Shown here in pieces: positions 57,001 to 64,000 of a stretch of 64,000 nt of DNA (the first letter of the stretch is position 1; each line of letters begins with the position of its first letter). The translations under genes were made by a program, and so were the position numbers. The notes below the pieces were generated by a model. That model was given only the letters and a program-made list of their open reading frames with translations. It was not told the DNA's origin and ran no database searches. The stretch is from Rhizaria sp. SCN 62-66 (lineage: Eukaryota; Rhizaria, unplaced), in NCBI GenBank assembly GCA_001724265.1, contig MEDY01000027.1, positions 62,001-126,000 on the forward strand, read 5' to 3'.

Positions 57001-60000
57001 AGCTACCTCTGGTGCAATTTCAGCTACAGTGGTTGCGAACAGTGAGCAAGACGACGAAAATCGCGCGTGGGAAGCGTTGCGCGCGCTAGCTGACGCCATT
57101 TCGCGGCCGATTCCTGGCCCCACAGTCTCTATGGCTGCTGCAGAGGCCGCTGCCTCCGAGGCTTCTGCCATTGTTGCCGAAAAGCACGCCGCCATGACAG
57201 CCACAGGGCTTTGCGATGAAGATAAAATCGTAGAAAACAAATCAAAGACCGTTTACGCACCGTTCACACTGGTATCGATTGAAGGCGTAGCGTACGGTGA
57301 GACTGCGCTGACAGACAGCTTAGCGGGCGCTACTGTGCGGCTGCCAATGCCCGACACGGACGCTACAGTCACAGCGACGAACTTGACTGCACGTGCGCCA
57401 CCATTGCTGTCATTTTCTGATATTACGCCTAACGTGTCACTCCCGCTTCCGTCAACGGCAGCCGCTTTAATCGATCTCAAGAATCAGCGCTACGTCAAGC
57501 ATACGCCGCGCCTGTTTGAAGGCCGGCAGGCTGCCAAGCTGCGCGCAGCGCTGGCGGAGCGGGCGTTCCACACCAGGTTAGCGGCACTTATTAAGCGTGA
57601 GGGTGAGCGGCGTGCGCGAGAGATTGCTCGCGGTGAGGACCTCATGCTTGACGAGTTTACGGTGCCCGCAGAATCTGCGGGGACGTGTGCCAGTGCGCTA
57701 TTGGGCTCTGGTACTGGTGATATCACGCCGCGACTTGATGGTGATGTGTATCAGCAGACTCCCACGCGTGGGCGGTCTAGCAGCCGCGGTGAGTCCAGTG
57801 GCAGCCGCAATGGTTCGCGGTCGCCCTCACGCACAGGTCCGACGCGAAGTCGTACTCTTGCAGCGGTGTCACCGCAGCCTGATCGGGCCAGTGGTGGCGC
57901 TCGCTTTGAGTATGACGCTGCGCAAGATGAGTGGGTTCTTCGGCGCCCAGAAACCATGTCGCCACAGCTGCGCCGCAGGCTCGCGCAAGCTGATAGTGGT
58001 TGTGACTCACATGGGCCAAGAAGCGCAATTGATGGTAGCGGTCCGCCCCAACAAAAGTTTCTCTCCTTCTCTGCTCTTGCGCGTCAAAGCGCACAGATGC
58101 CCTCGACTTCTGTTGTGCCGCAAGTTGGGTCTGAGTCTGCGATGCTCGGGGCCGCAATGTCACGCTCACTTAACGCATCCGCTCGCCTGGCTGATGGTGA
58201 TGCCACAGCTGCGGTGGTGTTGCCCTCCGCCGCACTGACTGCGCGCCGCTTTGTTCACAACGCTGCTCTAAATGCAACCAAGCAGCCAACTTCAGCTGAG
58301 CCGCAGCCTGAGGATGGCGACTTGACGCAGCGTCAGCGCTTGTCACGCTTCGAAGTGCGCCATCACAGTCTTGGTGACCTTAACATGGCGCTTGCCCCCG
58401 AGTCAGCGCAGAATGTTGTATTTGACTCAGGATCTATTGCTGGGACTGCGCCTGTGTCAGTGCCATTGCAGCAAATGAATGAAGTGGAGAACGCTCCGGC
58501 GCGCGTGCAACCTGTGTCTGCGATGCGCCCAGCACAACCCGAGTACCACATGCATCGCGACCTCTGGGAACAAGCTTCTAACGTTGATGCCTCCGCATTG
58601 CCGTCTGCAGACAGTGTTATTCCGGAGGGCATGCTTCGCTACGCCCCCGCCACAGATAAAGCACCCGCACCTCTTGTGCCTGCACCCACTGCGGAAACGC
58701 ACGCGACGCGAGTACTCGGTGGTGATGATGGGGAGCAGGTGTACTCGCTGTTTGACTTTGGTGCGACGTTACCATATGTGCCTTCTAAACTCGTAACGGC
58801 GAGCACAGTGGCTGGCCGTGGCACTGCGACGACGATTGCAGAGGATGAACATTTCCGTTCGATCGTGGTGACGTCACAGCTGGTTGACCTCTACGCCATC
58901 TTCCGTGCGCATCTGGAGGCGCGTGAGCGCTTTATCACTGACGCTGCCCGAGCTTCTGCTGCTGCCACAGCCGCTGCTGCTCGCGAAGGCGACGCGCAGG
59001 CTGCCGCTGCGCCATTGGACGCGCCTGCTGTGCTCTCAACACTGGGCTCTGACGGTGCAGCGCAGTACGTGACACAATGGGTGAGCGGCCGCGTGCAAGG
59101 CATGATGGCGGGCCGGCCTGCGGCGGAGCAGCGTGCAGCTGTGGAACTGTTGGCCGATCTTGTGCGCGGCGCGTCGTGGTCGCACCAAGTTGCACTCTCA
59201 CGGCTCCGCGACCGCGTCTCAGTTGAGGTTGCCCGTTGTGCTGCTCGTGAAGGCTCAGGCCCCGGCGCTAGTGCCGCGCTCGCTGCTGCACTGCGCTCCG
59301 ATGGCCGCGCCAAGGTTGTCCCTCCCCCAGCAGGTCCACGTGCTGGGGCAGATGAGGGCGATTACGCTGACGCGCTGCGCAAGGACGAGCTTCGTCGCAC
59401 GCAGACCGGTGTGACATGGGTCGCCCCTGCCGAAGCTTCTGATGCACTGGATGTCTCCGCGCGACAATGCCAGGAGGACCAGCGTGCAGTGACCAACGAC
59501 GCCGTGGCGCGGCTAATCAAGTCTAGCGCGGTGCCACTGGGTGCGGACAATGCGTTGTCAGCCACCGCGTTGCCGTTGCCATCACCGCCTGCAACTTTGA
59601 GCACTGTGCCGCCCACTGTGGCCCTCAATCTCTCGCACACACCGACCCCAACGTCTGCTGTGTCTACATTGAGCGCACAGCGCATGGGTAGGGCATCACT
59701 GCTGTCGGTGGACATCTCAAGTGACTCGAACCCTTCGTCTGCAGCAGGATCCCCGGCCGCAGGGTCGCGTATTCACTCACCGCCGCTGGCTGCCGCGCTC
59801 GCCACGCCGCTCGCGTTTGCCGGCGCATGGTCTGGTGCCGGTTTTACGCCCCGTAATGGGACTGGCAGCGCAAGAGACCAGCGGCCCGGGTCGATCAAGC
59901 CGCCCTCGCGTCCGCAGTCACGCCCGCCGCCGGACCAGCAGCGCCGCCGCCGCGACGTCGCGCCCGTGGTGAGCCCACGCAGCAGCGCTGCAGCCATGGC

Positions 60001-60439
60001 CGCGATGCAGGAAGAGGTGCAGCGCCAGCGCGCCAAGCAGGGTCTCACGTCTGCAGGTATTTATACGAACACTGCCAGTGGCGGCCTCGCACCGCTCTGG
60101 GGCGCGACTCCTATGCAGGACCGCTCCGCACGTGTGCCAGCCGCTGGTCGGCGCGAGCTTTTCCCCGAGCTTGGCGGCAGCAGCAGCGCTCGTGGTCCTA
60201 CAACAACACTGCACAAGACCAAGAGCAAGAGTACGGTGGCAGACGCGATCGACGGAACAGGTCTGGGTGTGACTGAGCACATGGACCGCTTGCGCGAGCA
60301 TGCGGCCTTTGCAGATGCAGTTGCTACTGGCACAATCGCTCTCTACAATACGCCCCCTGTTGTCGCACCCGTGCCGCAGCAGTTGCGTGCCCCGGGCCAG
60401 GTTCCCGATGCCCTTCCCAACATCACACGGCGTAACTAA
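36041..60439 (+). CDS. Giant protein (about 8,132 aa) with cyclic-nucleotide-binding-like domains and one in-frame TAG
   Basis: 24.4 kb without a visible intron, from ATG 36041 (MSSEAPGAALGSAMPPKPDA) to TAA 60437-60439. Codon 882 (38684-38686) is TAG; the same frame then stays open for 7,250 codons. One clear CNBD lies at about residues 5,252-5,400 (DNA about 51795-52240): VKPGTVLIKEGEECDKMFII, then GQLAGDESCLLAG and TEVFVIAREAVLRLF. The phosphate-cassette arginine of true cAMP/cGMP binders is not seen (SPVTVCTV at that place), so ligand binding is doubtful. Weaker, insert-split CNBD-like stretches occur at about 550-740 (SLFVVLHGGVVLSD ... GTTVLGEVPYALWHAF), 1,015-1,070 (LLALQKGAVVQTAGARLDTVYIVLRGSV, quoted parts overlap 39130-39215) and possibly about 2,290-2,500 (near 42930-43540). 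The rest is Ala/Ser/Thr/Pro-rich and mostly disordered. The domain at 550-740 and that at 1,015 lie on opposite sides of the TAG, which favours one gene. The function is unknown; a cytoskeletal or flagellar scaffold is only a guess. Confidence 0.75.
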
Positions 60440-60460
60440 AAACACATTCACGATACTAAC

Positions 60461-60545
60461 GTACTCCTAGTACTAGCACTAGTACAGTACTAAGTCCGTG
60501 TACTGTACTGATAATACTAGTACAAATGTAAGTACAAAAAAGTAC
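60461..60545. repeat. Cluster of nine GTAC tetranucleotides (AGTAC/TAGTAC repeats)
   Basis: GTAC occurs at 60461, 60470, 60482, 60487, 60500, 60505, 60520, 60532 and 60542, within 85 bases, mostly as AGTAC or TAGTAC. Because GTAC is self-complementary the tract contains several small palindromes such as AGTACAGTACT and GTACTGTAC. It lies just after the stop codon of the giant gene and may form stem-loops in its 3' UTR. Confidence 0.85.
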
Positions 60546-60773
60546 TGTAGTATTAAAAGTATCTCACCACAATTTACAATAGCAATGCAACCTCATTCAA
60601 TTCAACAACCTTATTTTATGTAGCAAAACTTTACTTTATCAAATTCAAATACCAATAAACGACTTTTCCTTTCCCCAACACACATACTCACACACAATGT
60701 CTAACCGTCAACAAAAAAAGTTTGTCCGACTCAGAGAGGAGCGAAGCGGAGCGGAGCAGCAAAAAAGAATGCC

Positions 60774-60804
60774 GCGCAACGTCCGCGCGGGTGGGAAGTT
60801 GCGC
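60774..60804. other. Perfect 7-bp inverted repeat in a GC-rich island next to the tRNA gene
   Basis: GCGCAAC (60774-60780) pairs with GTTGCGC (60798-60804) around a 17-nt GC-rich loop. The island is embedded in AT-rich DNA, directly downstream of the tRNA on the minus strand, and on that strand is followed by a run of six T (60766-60761). It could be a small Pol III RNA or a chance structure. Confidence 0.35.
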
Positions 60805-60844
60805 CAGACAGCGGCGAAAGCGTGCGCGGAGGGAGCAAAAAGAC

Positions 60845-60854
60845 AAAAAGAAAA
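60845..60854 (-). terminator. RNA polymerase III terminator of tRNA-Thr
   Basis: On the minus strand the tRNA 3' end is followed at once by TTTTCTTTTT, with another T5 shortly after; T-runs of four or more are the usual Pol III stop signal. Confidence 0.85.
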
Positions 60855-60926
60855 GGTTCTAACGAGGATTGAACTCGTGACCTCAGCTTTACTAAAGCTG
60901 CGCTACTACCACTGAGCTATAGAACC
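60855..60926 (-). tRNA. tRNA-Thr, anticodon AGU (72 nt)
   Basis: The minus strand folds into a full cloverleaf. The acceptor stem GGTTCTA pairs with TAGAACC. The D arm has a 3-bp stem (GCT/AGC) and the loop CAGTGGTAGT. The anticodon stem CAGCT/AGCTG carries the loop TTAGTAA, giving anticodon AGT (read as IGU, Thr). There is a 5-nt variable loop, and the T stem ACGAG/CTCGT has the loop TTCAATC. No intron and no encoded CCA. The internal A and B boxes are intact. Confidence 0.95.
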
Positions 60927-61397
60927 GTACGATTGTTGGGTTCCGCGCTGAAAAATTAGGGTATTAGTAGTAATTTACAACTCACAATTTTTAGAAGTGT
61001 TGTAATCATCATTAGTCGTTGACCAGACATAAACTGGTCAAAAGTTTTCCTTTCGATCAAAAGCATGAGCAACACATTTTATAAGTGCTTATTATATCAA
61101 AGTCGACACATATGATGAAATGAAAAGGAATTAAAAGTCGCTGTTCGGACGACGGACAGATAAGCCAATAGAATTCTGGGAATAGCGAATAAACATAAGA
61201 GTACATGTATTCTTCGAGAGTTTAAATCATGGAGACTTACAGCGCTACATTTGGTCCATACTAAAGTAAGTAACGTTGCTTAGGTCACCAAAGTGGCCCG
61301 ATTATAACACAAAATATAATTGGAAGTGACAAAAACTGTTGTTTTTCGCTTTCAGAAGCAGCAGTAGCAGTAGCAGCAGGAGCAGTCGGCGACTTGA
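60927..61397. other. AT-rich intergenic region between tRNA-Thr and MON1
   Basis: 471 nt, strongly AT-rich, holding the tRNA 5' flank and the 3' UTR of MON1. A (CAGTAG)-like stretch near 61360-61385 is the only repeat seen. No ORF of coding composition and no RNA gene recognised. Confidence 0.6.
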
Positions 61398-62894
61398 TCA
61401 CTGCGAGATGAAGAGATTAGGCTCCTCGCGCTTGATCCAGTGGAGCACGCGATGGCTGGCCGCAAGCGCAGTTTCCTTGGACGTCAGCGGGAGAAACGTT
61501 GCGTAGAGCTCAAAGTCGCCTGGCCGCACGATCCCGAGCACAACAGCGTCCTGCCCGACTTCGTAGTAGAGCGTGTGGCGCGTGCACGCGGCCGCGGAGG
61601 CCGCCAGCGCCTTGGCCGTCTGCTGTGCGAGCGCGGAGCGGCCCGCGTCGGCGGGCTGCGGGTGCCCGCCGGCGAGCGCGCCGCACGCGCGCTGGTAGCG
61701 CCGCAGCAGTTTCATGCCGCCCGCGTCGGGCGCCGCCGAGTCGACGTACGGCTCCGCGGGCGCCGAAGTGACGAACTGGTTGAGCTGCATAGAGCGGAAG
61801 AGGAAGTGGCGCAGGTCGGGGCTGCCGACGGCGATGTCGTCGACAGTCCACGCCTGCAGCGACATGGCCTCGGCCAGGTCCTGTGTCAGCTCGCGCGAGT
61901 CCAGCACCTTGCACACCTCGCCGCGGGCCTCGCGCAGCGCCTTGACGTCGCTGGGGTCCGTGGTAACAAAGGCAAGGCACACGTCGCGCGCCACGTAGCT
62001 GGAGTAGACGTACACGAACGAGTCGGGCGAGTGGCACGGCAGGCAGAACGGCGCCCACGAGTCGGACGACCGTAGCGACTGAGAGTTGGTGAGGAAGTTG
62101 GTCAGCAGCAGCATGTCGTTGACGTACAGCGGCGCGTCCTTCTCGCGGCTGAAGGCCACCAGGCGGCCGCCGGCGATAAGCACGGAGTACAGCAAACGCT
62201 TGCTCTTGCCCTTGGTGCCCTTCTTGAGCGCGGTGAGGATCTTGGCGCGCGAGGCCTTGTTCAGGCGCAGCGCGGGGACGGCGTCAAGCAGCAGCGCGGG
62301 CGTGCGCTCGGCGTCGTTGATGACGTCGTGCAGCATGAGCTCCGTGCCGGCCATGAGCAGGCGGATGTCGTACGTGGGGTGGTCCTCAAGCACGCGGTGC
62401 ACGCTGCCGCTGAGCACGCTGAGGATCTGCTGGTGCGCGAGCGAGAGCTGCTGCTGCAACTGCGACACCGTCTCAGGCGAGCGTGAGATGCACACCATGT
62501 AGATCGGCCCGCGGAACAGGAAAACAAACTTGTAGTCGCCAGCGTAGATGGCCTGGATGTTGTCTCCCAGCCGTTGGAAGTTGGCGATGAAGGATGACAT
62601 CACGCCCATGAAGTCGGAGATCTCTGTCTCGTCGCCGTAGCGCGAAAAGATGGGACGGCCCGCCCAGCTAAAAATGAAGATGTGCTTCTCGTGCGCGTAC
62701 CACTCCGGCATGCGGTGGTTCTGGTGGATGTACTTCTGCACGCGATGGTGCTTGGCCGCCCAGTATGAGTTCGAGTTGGCGTCATCCTCCGGCGTCGACG
62801 AGGTTGGCGCGTCTACGCTCGACGGAACCGTGGTTGCCAGCGGCGCCACCAACGTTGACGCCGAGGAGGCCCGAGAGCGACTCCCTTGAAGCAT
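61398..62894 (-). CDS. MON1: MON1-like vacuolar/endosomal fusion protein (SAND family)
   Basis: Intronless, 498 aa, ATG 62894 to TGA. After about 60 Ser/Thr-rich residues comes the MON1 longin-type start, HEKHIFIFSWAGRPIFSRYG, which closely follows the family pattern, then GVMSSFIANF and the strand YKFVFLFRGPIYMVCISRS. Family-like features continue with QILSVLSGSVHRVLEDHPTY and DIRLLMAGTE. The C-terminal part has the usual LRHFLFRSMQLNQFV and ends REEPNLFISQ. Overall length fits MON1 (about 500-650 aa). In known eukaryotes MON1 pairs with CCZ1 as the exchange factor that loads Rab7 on late endosomes and vacuoles. It has a divergent promoter with the ERGIC-type gene; no partner CCZ1 is in the window. 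Confidence 0.92.
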   Translation of the reverse strand: MLQGSRSRASSASTLVAPLATTVPSSVDAPTSSTPEDDANSNSYWAAKHHRVQKYIHQNHRMPEWYAHEKHIFIFSWAGRPIFSRYGDETEISDFMGVMSSFIANFQRLGDNIQAIYAGDYKFVFLFRGPIYMVCISRSPETVSQLQQQLSLAHQQILSVLSGSVHRVLEDHPTYDIRLLMAGTELMLHDVINDAERTPALLLDAVPALRLNKASRAKILTALKKGTKGKSKRLLYSVLIAGGRLVAFSREKDAPLYVNDMLLLTNFLTNSQSLRSSDSWAPFCLPCHSPDSFVYVYSSYVARDVCLAFVTTDPSDVKALREARGEVCKVLDSRELTQDLAEAMSLQAWTVDDIAVGSPDLRHFLFRSMQLNQFVTSAPAEPYVDSAAPDAGGMKLLRRYQRACGALAGGHPQPADAGRSALAQQTAKALAASAAACTRHTLYYEVGQDAVVLGIVRPGDFELYATFLPLTSKETALAASHRVLHWIKREEPNLFISQ

Positions 62895-63386
62895 CGCAAG
62901 AGAGCGTTCGTGTGATGTGCGAGTGGGCTGCTCAAAGGGAGGGCGAAGGAGCCGAAAAGAAGAGAAGGTTTCTATAGCACCGGAGATGTTTCAGAAAGTG
63001 CAAAAAGGAAATGAGTAACATTTCTTCAGGAAGCAGTACAAACAATTACACACAGTGCTATTGATGATTAATCCATGACGTGTTTTGTTCTTTTCTGTCG
63101 GCCTTCGTATCTCCGTCGTCTCGCGCCAGTCGTTCGTTCGCAAAAAAAGATGATGGCCTCTCGACATTTGCGCAAGGTGATACGCCGTGTAAGTTCCGAC
63201 AGGAGAGTGACAACTATTGTATGTTGCTTATCTGCTTTAATATTATGCGTTCTATTTTTTAACTTTTCTCCATAGCTTTTCTTCCTGCTCTACAGCACCT
63301 GATTTGACCCTACTCAGACCCACAGAGAACTCTTAAGAACCTGCGACGCGCCGTGCTCGGTGGCCACAGACCCTGACTGACACCAG
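62895..63386. promoter_or_regulatory. Divergent intergenic region with a probable 5'-UTR intron and uORF for the ERGIC gene
   Basis: 492 nt between MON1 (-) and the ERGIC-type gene (+). On the plus strand GTAAGT at 63189 and a fine pyrimidine-rich acceptor TTTCTCCATAG ending at 63275 outline an 87-nt intron. ATGs at 63150 and 63153 start a short uORF that, after splicing, stops within eight codons. An in-frame TGA at 63378 shows that these ATGs do not extend the main ORF. Promoter motifs are not obvious. Confidence 0.5.
63189..63275 (+). other. Probable 5'-UTR intron (87 nt) upstream of the ERGIC-type gene
   Basis: Donor GTAAGT and acceptor TTTCTCCATAG, with an AT-rich interior and a likely branch region TTTAAC about 20 nt before the end. 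It differs from the four coding introns, which start GTACG. Confidence 0.5.
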
Positions 63387-64000
63387 ATGGACTCGCTGCT
63401 GGACGAGCAGCATGGCGTGGAGATGAAGTCCTTGCTGTCTTCGACGCAGGACACGAGCACAGTCCCGCTTGTGAGTGCCGCGTCGACGACTGCTGACGTG
63501 GACGACGATGATGACGATGACCAAACCTCGTCCAAGGCCTTCCTGCGCTCCGACGACAGTGAGATGACCCTCCGCGAGCGCTCCACGGGAGCGAGCAAGT
63601 CTGCCGCGAAACGCTTTACGAAGTTCGTGGCCAAGGCCGACTTCTTCCCTAAGGCCGAGGAGGAGCTGACAGTGCATACAGACTCCGGCGTGGCGCTGTC
63701 CATTGTCACGCTCGTCGTCATCGCACTGCTCTTCGCGAGCAATCTGCTCGCCTACCTCTCGCCCGTCACGCACGAGCACATGACCGTGGACGCGCTGGCG
63801 GGCGAGCGGCTCGACATCCGGCTCGACATTGAGTTCCACGCGCTGCCCTGTTCGCTGGTCAAGCTGGATGTGATGGCCGTCACTGGCGAGCACCACGAGG
63901 CGCTGGCGCAAAACATCGACCTCACCCCGGTCCCGGCCTCGGCGCGCTTTCCGCAGGACGGCTGCCGCCTCGCGGGCTTTGCGCGCGTCACCAAGGTCGC
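63387..64000 (+). CDS. ERGIC/Erv41-Erv46-type cargo receptor (N-terminal part; gene runs past the window end)
   Basis: Open frame from ATG 63387 to the window edge (204 codons and a partial one). A TGA sits three codons upstream, so this is the first usable start. After an acidic Asp-rich N-terminus of about 75 residues comes the ERGIC_N pattern: FVAKADFFPKAEEELTVHTD, then the membrane helix VALSIVTLVVIALLFASNLLAYL. It continues with HMTVDALAGERLDIRLDIEF and the cysteine-containing LPCSLVKLDVMAVTGEH. Known Erv41/Erv46 proteins are two-span receptors that cycle between ER and Golgi in COPI/COPII vesicles and retrieve escaped ER proteins. The Asp-rich N-terminal extension is longer than in yeast or animal members. 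Whether it is the Erv41 or Erv46 type cannot be decided without the C-terminus. Confidence 0.88.
   Translation, partial: MDSLLDEQHGVEMKSLLSSTQDTSTVPLVSAASTTADVDDDDDDDQTSSKAFLRSDDSEMTLRERSTGASKSAAKRFTKFVAKADFFPKAEEELTVHTDSGVALSIVTLVVIALLFASNLLAYLSPVTHEHMTVDALAGERLDIRLDIEFHALPCSLVKLDVMAVTGEHHEALAQNIDLTPVPASARFPQDGCRLAGFARVTKV

Larger units (their letters stand above)
60440..60854. other. Intergenic region downstream of the CNBD giant
   Basis: 415 nt. It starts with a GTAC-rich stretch, then very AT-rich DNA with an AATAAA near 60654, then an isolated GC-rich island (about 60735-60836) containing a perfect 7-bp stem. A 72-codon plus-strand ORF from ATG 60697 runs antisense into the tRNA and lacks the coding composition of neighbours, so I do not call it. 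Confidence 0.5.

Noticed and set aside
60697-60915. 72-codon ORF with an ATG near the tRNA
   Set aside because: It runs antisense through most of a perfect tRNA gene, and its Lys/Arg-rich composition is unlike the neighbouring genes.
1-64000. CRISPR arrays, insertion sequences, transposons or viral genes
   Set aside because: No spaced direct repeats, terminal inverted repeats, transposase, integrase, reverse transcriptase or capsid-like sequence was seen.

Overview
The window looks like nuclear DNA from a flagellated, non-opisthokont-looking protist; the lineage cannot be fixed from sequence alone. Very GC-rich, alanine-heavy coding blocks alternate with AT-rich gaps of about 0.3-1 kb. There are spliceosomal introns, one tRNA-Thr with a Pol III T-run, and eukaryote-only families: a Dzip/Iguana-type zinc-finger protein, ASH/Hydin-type repeats, a peroxisomal ABCD half-transporter, MON1 and an ERGIC/Erv protein. 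There is no sign of bacterial operons, transposons or CRISPR.

Layout from left to right: (+) ASH/Hydin-like giant (10-5790, 5' end possibly outside the window); (+) 108-aa three-exon small membrane protein (6117-6683); (-) Dzip1-like ciliary zinc-finger protein (9615-7381); (+) 2,370-residue disordered protein (10332-17444); (-) ABCD half-transporter (20795-17921); (+) AAAP amino-acid transporter (21752-23494); (-) 3,814-residue Ala/Glu coiled-coil protein (35302-23858); (+) about 8,132-residue protein with cyclic-nucleotide-binding-like folds (36041-60439); (-) tRNA-Thr(AGU) (60926-60855); (-) MON1 (62894-61398); (+) ERGIC/Erv41-Erv46-type cargo receptor, cut by the window end (63387 onward). 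From the small gene on, protein-coding genes alternate strand, so gaps are alternately convergent (3'-3') and divergent (5'-5').

The most striking observation is that three genes are each interrupted by one in-frame TAG, after which the same frame stays open with the same composition: 134 codons to the next stop in the Dzip1-like gene, 272 in the disordered protein, and 7,250 in the CNBD giant. None of the nine genes whose end is visible terminates with TAG; they use TGA (5) or TAA (4). This is what a nuclear code with UAG as a rare sense codon (perhaps Gln) and UAA/UGA as stops would look like. Readthrough, unrecognised micro-introns and sequence errors remain alternatives.

All four coding introns that can be placed start GTACG, are phase 1, and lie near the 5' end of their genes. 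At least two genes have a likely ciliary role (ASH/Hydin-like, Dzip1-like), and the two giants are plausible cytoskeletal proteins. MON1, ERGIC and ABCD are endomembrane or peroxisome genes. No shared pathway binds the whole window together.
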